Positions 14,392 to 19,546 of a DNA stretch of 19,546 bases are shown here, in pieces. This stretch comes from Gammaproteobacteria bacterium (GTDB taxonomy: Bacteria > Pseudomonadota > Gammaproteobacteria > UBA5335 > SLRW01), in NCBI GenBank assembly GCA_007130745.1, contig SLRW01000111.1, positions 1 to 19,546 on the forward strand, written 5' to 3'. A program made the position numbers and the translations under genes. The notes beneath the pieces were generated by a model. The model did no database searches and was not told where the DNA came from. It saw nothing but the letters and a program-made list of their open reading frames with translations. The number at the start of each line of letters is the position of its first letter. Position 1 is the stretch's first letter.

Positions 14392-14437
14392 CTATTGCCC
14401 GCAAGTGGAATAAATAAAGTTTTTTCAAGGAGATCAA

Positions 14438-14755
14438 ATGAGCATCAATCTCTCAGGCATGAGTGTACGTGAACTCAAGGCTCTTAATCGCAAGATTGGC
14501 AAGGAAATGGAAAAGCGCGTCAAGGATGAAAAGAAAAAGGCCCGTGAAGCCTTGCGTAAAACCGCAAAAGAGCATGGCTTCAGCCTTAATGAACTGGTTG
14601 GCGGGGGCAAGACCCGTGGCGGTTCCTCGGCCGCGCAATATCGCCATCCCGACGATGCCGGCAAGACCTGGAGTGGCAAAGGGCGTCAGCCCAACTGGGT
14701 CAAGGAGTGGCTGGCAAAAGGCCGCAACCTGGCTGATCTGAAGATTGGCAAATAA
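14438..14755 (+). CDS. Short H-NS-family nucleoid protein
   Basis: 105 residues. The N-terminal part (about 8-46) is a highly charged helix suited to coiled-coil oligomerisation. A flexible Gly-rich linker (about 54-64, GGGKTRGG) follows, and then the H-NS DNA-binding domain: YRHPDDAGKTWSGKGRQPNWVKEWLAKG (68-95). The GKGRQP loop corresponds to the Q/RGR minor-groove motif of H-NS. The length fits the short H-NS-like proteins (BpH3/Bv3F type) rather than enteric H-NS at 137. These proteins bind AT-rich DNA and silence genes. AAGGAGA (14427-14433) lies four bases before the ATG. Monocistronic, with its own promoter. Confidence 0.9.
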   Translation: MSINLSGMSVRELKALNRKIGKEMEKRVKDEKKKAREALRKTAKEHGFSLNELVGGGKTRGGSSAAQYRHPDDAGKTWSGKGRQPNWVKEWLAKGRNLADLKIGK

Positions 14756-14816
14756 TCCGGACGTCGCAAACGCTGGTTGACCGGGTTTGTCAGTCGGCGG
14801 TTTAACCAGCCATCGG

Positions 14817-14840
14817 CCCGTGACAAGCTTTGGTCACGGG
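14817..14840. terminator. Hairpin between convergent H-NS-family and hydrolase genes
   Basis: CCCGTGAC and GTCACGGG form a perfect eight-base-pair stem with an eight-base loop. The stem contains the hydrolase stop codon (14836-14834). No T run on either side, so its terminator role is tentative. A looser pair, CTGGTT (14772-14777) with AACCAG (14804-14809), lies next to it. Confidence 0.35.
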
Positions 14841-15775
14841 TCGGTGGTTGCTCCGTTACCGCCAAGAAACCGGGCTGCAAGTGTTGCCGTGCGGGCCGGA
14901 TCTTCCTCCATGGGAACATGGCCGAGTTCGGGGAAGGTGTACAGCCTGGCCCGGGGCATGTCCCGTACCATTTGTTCCCCGTTTTGCACTGGAATCCAGG
15001 TATCGCGCCCGCCCCATATCACCAGGGTGGGGGTGTGGATGTCTCCCAGTTCGGCATGCCGCCAGTGCATTTCGGTGCGCGCCCGGTCGATAAACGCCTG
15101 GCGATTACCCGGGCGCAGGGTGAGTTCGAAATAACGTGCTACCAGCTCATCACTGACCTGCGCCGGGTCGCCATAAACCTCTTCCAGGCTGTCGCGCACC
15201 CGTGCGGGTGAAAGCACATGACGGACCAGCTGGTTGACGACCGGCGTACGGGCCAGACGCATGGCGCGGGGAATGTCTTGCGGCGGATAAACCGAGGGCG
15301 CCACCAGCACCATGTCGCTGACCCGCGAGGGGTGTTCCAGCGCATAACGCCAGGCAATGTGCCCCCCCAGCGAGTTGCCGGCCAGGGCAAATGAGTCCAG
15401 CCCGAGCTCTCCGGTGAAAGCGTGGAGAAAATCCACGTAGGCGCTGATACGGTAGTCGCGGTCATCGCGCGGGCCGGTAAGGCCGAAGGCGGGCAGGTCC
15501 AGGCGGATAATGCGGTAATCGGCCTGCAGTTCGTCCACCCAGCCATCCCAGGTGTGCAGCGAGGCGCCGGTGCCGTGAAGCAGCACCAGCACCGGACCGC
15601 TGCCCTGGTCCCGGTAATGCACCCGCAAGCCGCCGATTTCCACAAAGCGGCTGTGCTCGTCAGCGTAGCGCGCTTCCAGCTTGTCCAGCGGGATGTCGCG
15701 GGTCACGGAAAAACCCAGAAGCGTTGCGCCGGCAATGGCCGCAAGCATCACTATTGCCAGTATCCAGCGACCCAT
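14834..15775 (-). CDS. Membrane-anchored alpha/beta hydrolase
   Basis: 313 residues. One N-terminal hydrophobic helix (about 3-23) acts as a signal anchor, so the enzyme probably sits in the periplasm. The alpha/beta hydrolase fold has oxyanion motif LLHGTGAS (65-72), nucleophile S135 in GNSLGG, D258 in GGRDTW and H286 in GHVPMEED: a complete triad. Likely an esterase or lipase-like hydrolase; the substrate is unknown. The start at 15775 is supported by GGGAG (15787-15783) seven bases upstream and by the anchor helix beginning there; a longer frame to 15898 would overlap ppa. It follows ppa by 41 bases and is probably co-transcribed. Confidence 0.9.
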   Translation of the reverse strand: MGRWILAIVMLAAIAGATLLGFSVTRDIPLDKLEARYADEHSRFVEIGGLRVHYRDQGSGPVLVLLHGTGASLHTWDGWVDELQADYRIIRLDLPAFGLTGPRDDRDYRISAYVDFLHAFTGELGLDSFALAGNSLGGHIAWRYALEHPSRVSDMVLVAPSVYPPQDIPRAMRLARTPVVNQLVRHVLSPARVRDSLEEVYGDPAQVSDELVARYFELTLRPGNRQAFIDRARTEMHWRHAELGDIHTPTLVIWGGRDTWIPVQNGEQMVRDMPRARLYTFPELGHVPMEEDPARTATLAARFLGGNGATTDP

Positions 15776-15816
15776 TAGTGTGCTCCCGTATTGCGTCTGG
15801 TGTAGCGCCCGGACCT

Positions 15817-16347
15817 TTAGCCCGTGTAGCGCTCCAGGCCATCGGTGATTTCCTTGTGTGCGGCAGTGACATCCTTCCAGCCATCCACGCGCACCCACTT
15901 GCCCTTTTCCAGATCCTTGTAGTGTTCGAAGAAATGAGTGATCTGGGCGCGGGTAATTTCCGGTACGTCATCAGTGGATTTCATATGCTGATGCAGGCCG
16001 CCGGTGAGTTTGTCGATGGGCACTGCCAGCAGTTTGGCATCCTCGCCGGCTTCATCGGTCATTGCCAGCATACCCAGCGCGCGACACTCAATGACCGAGC
16101 CGGCCAGCACCGGGAAGGGGGTGATGACCAGTACGTCCACCGGGTCGCCATCGTCTGCCAGCGTGCACGGGATATAGCCGTAGTTGCACGGATAGTGCAT
16201 GGCGGTGGTCATGAAGCGATCAACCATCAGTGCGCCGGTGTCCTTGTCGACTTCGTATTTTACCGGATCGCCCTGGGCGGGGATTTCAATAATGACATTG
16301 AAGGTTTCGGGGGCTTTGTCGCCCGCGGTGATATCCTTGAGGCTCAT
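15817..16347 (-). CDS. ppa: Inorganic pyrophosphatase Ppa (family I)
   Basis: 176 residues, exactly the length of the E. coli enzyme. It hydrolyses pyrophosphate to two phosphates with Mg2+ in the cytosol and drives nucleotide and polymer synthesis. The signature DGDPVDV (D66, D68, D71) is intact, with flanking EIPAQGDPVKYEVDK, MHYPCNYGYIP and VDGWKDVTAAHKEI as expected. Start chosen at 16347 for length and the N-terminus MSLKDITAGDKAP; an upstream ATG at 16380 would fall almost on the predicted transcription start. GGGAG (16363-16359) is 11 bases before the start, a long spacing. Divergent from adk. Confidence 0.97.
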   Translation of the reverse strand: MSLKDITAGDKAPETFNVIIEIPAQGDPVKYEVDKDTGALMVDRFMTTAMHYPCNYGYIPCTLADDGDPVDVLVITPFPVLAGSVIECRALGMLAMTDEAGEDAKLLAVPIDKLTGGLHQHMKSTDDVPEITRAQITHFFEHYKDLEKGKWVRVDGWKDVTAAHKEITDGLERYTG

Positions 16348-16388
16348 GGTGTTGTTGACTCCCTGTTTAGTGCTGCGCAAAGCGGCGC

Positions 16389-16397
16389 ATTATAGCA
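16389..16397 (-). promoter_or_regulatory. Extended -10 promoter of ppa
   Basis: On the minus strand TGCTATAAT (16397-16389) is a perfect TATAAT with the TGn extension; no clear -35 lies at the right distance. Transcription would begin near 16382, about 35 bases before the ppa start. Confidence 0.55.
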
Positions 16398-16460
16398 GCA
16401 ACCCTGACGGTTTGCGGATGCGTCGCTGCCAGTGCTGTCAGGCGCGTGCCGCCGGCAGCG

Positions 16461-16489
16461 TTGACTTGCTGTGGGGTGGCCGTTACCTT
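16461..16489 (+). promoter_or_regulatory. Candidate promoter of adk
   Basis: TTGACT (16461-16466, five of six) and TACCTT (16484-16489, three of six) are separated by 17 bases. The leader to the adk ATG would be about 75 bases. The rest of the 177-base gap between the ppa promoter and adk shows nothing else I can name. Confidence 0.4.
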
Positions 16490-16572
16490 ATCGCGCTTTC
16501 AGCCATACTCCTGATTTTGCTGCGCGCCTGGCCACAGCGACTGATGGGCACAAAAGAGACGAGAGCACGCAG

Positions 16573-17232
16573 ATGAGACTGGTACTGCTCGGGGCGCCCG
16601 GTTCGGGCAAGGGGACCCAGGCCAAGAAGCTGATGGAAGAATTTGGTGTGCCCCAGGTATCCACCGGCGATTTGCTGCGCGCGGCCGTGGCCTCGGGCTC
16701 CGAACTTGGTCGCCAGGCCAAATCGGTCATGGATGCCGGTGAGCTGGTCTCCGATGACATCGTGTTGGGCATTATCCGGGAGCGCCTGGCCGAGCCCGAC
16801 GCTGAGCGCGGTTTTATCATGGACGGCTTTCCCCGCAATGTGGCGCAGGCCGAGGCGCTGGATGAAGTGCTGGAGGGGCTTGGTCGTCCGCTGGATGTGG
16901 CCGTACTGCTGGATGTGGCCTTTGAAAGCCTGGTCAAGCGCCTGACCGGGCGACGCACCTGCGCGGATTGCGGCCAGATGTACAACGTCTATTTTTCACC
17001 CCCTGCCCGGGAAGGTGTGTGCGACGCCTGCGGTGGCACTGAGCTGATTCACCGCGCTGATGACAATGAGCGCACCATTACCAACCGGCTCGAAGTCTAC
17101 CAGCGCGAAACCCGCCCGGTGATGGACTATTACCGTGGGCAGGGCAAGCTGGAGACGGTGCCGGGCGAGGGCGAGATCGGCGAAATCTACGCCGGTCTGG
17201 TTGAAGTGATCCGCCGCTACAGCAGGATTTGA
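16573..17232 (+). CDS. adk: Adenylate kinase with zinc-type lid
   Basis: 219 residues, a long-form adenylate kinase interconverting ATP + AMP and 2 ADP. P-loop GAPGSGKGTQ (7-16), AMP-binding STGDLLR and GFIMDGFPRN (80-89), and lid at about 122-162. The lid carries C130, C133, C150 and C153 (CADC and CDAC), the four-cysteine zinc site common in Gram-positive enzymes; E. coli Adk has His, Ser, Asp and Thr there. Start at 16573 because MRLVLLGAPGSGKG is the family's N-terminus; the upstream GAGACGAGAG is only a weak SD. The convergent rnd gene ends 32 bases past the adk stop, with no clear terminator between. Confidence 0.97.
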   Translation: MRLVLLGAPGSGKGTQAKKLMEEFGVPQVSTGDLLRAAVASGSELGRQAKSVMDAGELVSDDIVLGIIRERLAEPDAERGFIMDGFPRNVAQAEALDEVLEGLGRPLDVAVLLDVAFESLVKRLTGRRTCADCGQMYNVYFSPPAREGVCDACGGTELIHRADDNERTITNRLEVYQRETRPVMDYYRGQGKLETVPGEGEIGEIYAGLVEVIRRYSRI

Positions 17233-17264
17233 GTCGGGCCCGATTGTGCCGTCTCTTCTCAGCT

Positions 17265-18416
17265 TCAGGTGTCTGCCAGTTCCACGCTGTCCCCGGCAAC
17301 GCGCGCACTGACGCGTCCTTCCAGTACGGCCAGCATGGTTTGTCCGGCGATATGTCCGCGCCAGCCTTCAAGCAGGGGCATTTTGCGTTCGCCGCAGACC
17401 AGCTTTTCAACTTCGCGCCGCCCGGCGATCATTGAAGCGGCCACGTCGCCGCGCCGGGCACATTCACGTAGCACAGCCATCAGCAGGTCCACCACCGGTT
17501 CTTGTTGAGGCGCCAGCTCGCGCGCACGGCGCGGCGGTGGCTGTCGCGGGGGTAATTCACCGGCCCGGGCGACTACGTCGAGCACTTCACCGGCATCTGT
17601 TCTGCCCCGACCCAGGCTTTCCCTGACGCCCCGGATATGGTGCAAGTCCTCTACCGAGGCCGGTTGACGGCGGGCAATATCCACAATCATCTCGTCGCGC
17701 AGCAGCCACTGGCGTGGCCGGTCGCGCTGCATGGCTTCACGTTCGCGCCAGGCGGCCAGTTCGCAGACCACCGTGAAGGCGACGGGTTGCAGTCGATCAA
17801 GCTGGCGCAGGCGCCGCCAGGCCTCATCGGGATCAGTGCAGTAGCGACTGCTGTCACTGAGTGCGTTGAAGTCGGATTCCAGCCACTGCAGGCGGCCGTT
17901 GGCCTCGAGTTGCTCATGCAGGCGCTGGTACACCTCACGCAGCCAGCGCACATCATCGGCGGCATATTGCCATGCGGCTTCCGGCAGAGGCCGGCGTGAC
18001 CAGTCGCTGCGGGTATGCTGCTTGTCCAGTTCCACACCCAGCAGCTCGCTCACCAGGCGCGCATAGCCAATCTGCGGCGTAAAGCCGGCCAGCGAGGCGG
18101 CAATCTGGGTGTCGAATACCGGCGCGGGAGGCTTGCCGAACAATCCATGCAGTACTTCCATGTCCTGGTGGGCGGCATGGAAGACCTTGGTGCTGTCGGG
18201 GTTTAGCAGCAGTTCGCCCAGGGGTTGCAGGTCGTCGATAGCAAGCGTGTCGATGCAGGCGACTTCTTCATCGTCGGCAAGCTGTACCATGCATAATTGC
18301 GGGTAGTAGGTGCGCTCGCGCATGAATTCGGTGTCTACGGCCAGCCATGGCCGCCCGGCCATGCGCTGGCAGAGTTCGCGCAACTGCTCGCCCGAATCAA
18401 CGATCAATGGTTGCAT
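17265..18416 (-). CDS. rnd: Ribonuclease D
   Basis: 383 residues, close to E. coli RNase D (375). A 3'-5' exoribonuclease that trims tRNA precursors and other small RNAs. The DEDDy exonuclease residues are complete: D28 and E30 (AVDTEFMRERTYYP), D85 (HAAHQDMEVL), and Y151 with D155 (YAADDVRWL). One HRDC domain covers about 208-290, followed by a second helical region toward the C-terminus. The start ATG shares one base with the stop of the upstream zinc-ribbon gene (TGATG at 18418-18414), so translation is probably coupled. No separate SD is clear. Confidence 0.95.
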   Translation of the reverse strand: MQPLIVDSGEQLRELCQRMAGRPWLAVDTEFMRERTYYPQLCMVQLADDEEVACIDTLAIDDLQPLGELLLNPDSTKVFHAAHQDMEVLHGLFGKPPAPVFDTQIAASLAGFTPQIGYARLVSELLGVELDKQHTRSDWSRRPLPEAAWQYAADDVRWLREVYQRLHEQLEANGRLQWLESDFNALSDSSRYCTDPDEAWRRLRQLDRLQPVAFTVVCELAAWREREAMQRDRPRQWLLRDEMIVDIARRQPASVEDLHHIRGVRESLGRGRTDAGEVLDVVARAGELPPRQPPPRRARELAPQQEPVVDLLMAVLRECARRGDVAASMIAGRREVEKLVCGERKMPLLEGWRGHIAGQTMLAVLEGRVSARVAGDSVELADT

Positions 18417-18964
18417 CAGCTGGCCCGCTTGGGGCGGCGGAATTCAGTGCCATGACAGTGTGCGCAGGGCGGGATATGTCCGGTGCGCTTCAGTGTCAGC
18501 GAGTGATCGCAGTGTTCACAGAACAGGGTACCGGGACCGGCGATTTCGCCGGTGTGATAGCGAAAGTTGATGGTGCCGGTTTCGCGCATGGCCGCGATTT
18601 CAGAGCGCGTACGGTCGGCGGCGCCCAGCAGCATGTCGAGAAAACGCGCTTCCAGCAGTTCGATGTCGAAGCGCAGCCAGTCACGCAGCTCACGCCCGGT
18701 GCGTGACAGAAAATCCCCCGCCTCGCTCAGATCACGGCGGATGTACTCGCCAATGCGGTCGGCCTCTTCACGACTGAGTTCACCCAGTTCCACCGCTCGC
18801 TCGCGGGCGTGGGCCACGGCCTGACGCAGTCGTGGCCGGGTTTCATCGTCAAATTCCTCCAGCGCATCACGCACCCGTTCGAGCATATTCTCGTAGGCCT
18901 GCTCCAGCCGCTCGGCGAGTTTTCCCTCGCTTTCGAGCTTGCTGTCTTTATCCTTGTCACTCAT
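18416..18964 (-). CDS. YbeL-type zinc-ribbon protein (DUF1451)
   Basis: 182 residues. The first 130 are a long, strongly charged helical region (ELSREEADRIGEYIRRDL is typical). The C-terminus has a zinc ribbon with C149, C152, C167 and C170 (CEHC and CAHC). Length and layout match the DUF1451 family that includes E. coli YbeL; function is unknown. In E. coli ybeL also lies divergent from leuS, as here, which supports the assignment. TGAGGT ahead of the ATG gives an SD with about five-base spacing. Upstream partner of rnd in a two-gene unit. Confidence 0.87.
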   Translation of the reverse strand: MSDKDKDSKLESEGKLAERLEQAYENMLERVRDALEEFDDETRPRLRQAVAHARERAVELGELSREEADRIGEYIRRDLSEAGDFLSRTGRELRDWLRFDIELLEARFLDMLLGAADRTRSEIAAMRETGTINFRYHTGEIAGPGTLFCEHCDHSLTLKRTGHIPPCAHCHGTEFRRPKRAS

Positions 18965-19011
18965 AGCTACCTCACGGGCTGTCGGCCACGTCCTGGTTCA
19001 TTCACCACCAC

Positions 19012-19017
19012 AGTATA
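19012..19017 (-). promoter_or_regulatory. Possible -10 element for the zinc-ribbon/rnd unit
   Basis: TATACT on the minus strand, 48 bases before the zinc-ribbon start, without a convincing -35. The 157-base gap to leuS must also hold the leuS promoter; TTGAGC at 19050-19055 is a -35 candidate but lacks a good -10. Confidence 0.3.
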
Positions 19018-19121
19018 ACGAAGGTCGCACAAGCAGATCAGGTTTCGCGTTGAGCCGGTTGTCGCTGGCGGGTTAAGCTTTGCCCCCTCGCTAACAGGCC
19101 ACACAAGGCATAATCAGCATC

Positions 19122-19546
19122 ATGGACCACGCCTACCAGCCCGAACAGATCGAGGCACGCGCCCAGCAGTACTGGGATGCCCACGGCACTTTTGAGGTGA
19201 CCGAGGATCCGCACAGGGAAAAATTCTACTGTCTGTCGATGTTTCCCTATCCCAGTGGCCGTCTGCATATGGGCCATGTGCGCAACTACACCATTGGGGA
19301 CGTGATTGCTCGCTATCAGCGTATGCGGGGGCGCAACGTACTCCAGCCCATGGGCTGGGATGCTTTTGGTCTGCCTGCGGAAAACGCAGCCGCCAAGCAT
19401 GGTGTGCCACCGGCGCAGTGGACGCGTGAAAACGTCGATTACATGCGCGGCCAGCTGCAGCGGCTGGGTTTTGGTTATGCCTGGCAGCGCGAGCTGGCCA
19501 CCTGCGACCCGGACTATTACCGCTGGGAGCAGTGGCTGTTCACGCG
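19122..19546 (+). CDS. leuS: Leucyl-tRNA synthetase LeuS (N-terminal part)
   Basis: The first 141 codons of the class I enzyme that charges tRNA-Leu; the rest lies beyond the right edge. Clear N-terminal hallmarks: YQPEQIEARAQQYWDAHGTFEV, then FYCLSMFPYPSGRLHMGHVRNYTIGDVIARY with the HIGH motif as HMGH (49-52), then MGWDAFGLPAENAA. The start at 19122 fits the family; the nearest SD-like AAGG (19105-19108) is 13 bases away, so initiation may rely on other features. Divergent from the YbeL-type gene. Confidence 0.97.
   Translation, partial: MDHAYQPEQIEARAQQYWDAHGTFEVTEDPHREKFYCLSMFPYPSGRLHMGHVRNYTIGDVIARYQRMRGRNVLQPMGWDAFGLPAENAAAKHGVPPAQWTRENVDYMRGQLQRLGFGYAWQRELATCDPDYYRWEQWLFT

Noticed and set aside
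13283..14437. 384-codon minus-strand open frame opposite the MDR gene
   Set aside because: It lies wholly antisense to a well-supported gene with a good ribosome site and family motifs. Its translation shows no domain pattern and covers the terminator and promoter region; it arises from high-GC codon bias.
15724..16395. 223-codon plus-strand open frame opposite ppa and the hydrolase start
   Set aside because: Antisense to ppa, which matches family length and signature exactly.
1..19546. CRISPR arrays, tRNA or rRNA genes, insertion sequences, prophage or integron parts
   Set aside because: No regularly spaced repeats, cloverleaf-like sequences, transposase or integrase motifs, or attachment-site duplications were seen.

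Overview
The window is ordinary, densely coded chromosome of a GC-rich gammaproteobacterium. The gene set (gshA, nadA, mlaC, aidB, elyC, ppa, adk, rnd, leuS next to a YbeL-type zinc-ribbon gene) and good Shine-Dalgarno (SD) sites support this. A marine, Alcanivorax-like lineage is possible, but the genus cannot be fixed from sequence alone. There are no tRNAs, rRNAs, insertion sequences, integrases or CRISPR arrays, and no gap between genes reaches 300 bases.

Layout. (1) 1-2272, minus strand: a large PAS/GAF-like/PAS/GGDEF/EAL cyclic-di-GMP protein cut off by the window's left edge. Its GGDEF motif is ruined, but its inhibitory site and EAL residues remain. A long hairpin separates it from (2), the plus-strand operon 2373-4353: a HAD phosphatase-like protein, a stand-alone FHA protein and an aldo/keto reductase. 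(3) 4405-8153, minus strand: gshA, an NrtR-type Nudix/winged-helix regulator and nadA. This cluster joins glutathione synthesis to NAD synthesis and its probable regulator. (4) 8372-9215, plus: a 48-residue two-helix membrane protein and an MlaC-type periplasmic lipid carrier. (5) 9320-10594, plus: a FadI-like thiolase closed by a textbook terminator. (6) 10789-13242, plus: an AidB-type acyl-CoA dehydrogenase followed six bases later by an ElyC/YdcF-type envelope protein. (7) 13313-14293: a zinc-free quinone oxidoreductase-like MDR enzyme with its own terminator. (8) 14438-14755: a short H-NS-family protein with a strong sigma-70-like promoter. (9) 14834-16347, minus: ppa followed by a membrane-anchored alpha/beta hydrolase. 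Divergent from these is (10) adk, 16573-17232, which carries a four-cysteine zinc-type lid. (11) 17265-18964, minus: a YbeL-type zinc-ribbon gene translationally coupled to rnd. (12) 19122 to the right edge: the start of leuS.

The themes are fatty acyl-CoA metabolism (thiolase, AidB-like), NAD and glutathione redox supply, envelope upkeep (MlaC, ElyC) and core housekeeping. I see no defence or mobile system. The points most worth a second look are the degenerate GGDEF with an intact I-site, the hairpin between the EAL gene and the HAD-FHA-AKR operon, the gshA-nrtR-nadA grouping with hairpins around the nadA ribosome site, the zinc-lid adenylate kinase, and a short repeat (core TCAGCGTTTCCTT) found just after three stop codons.
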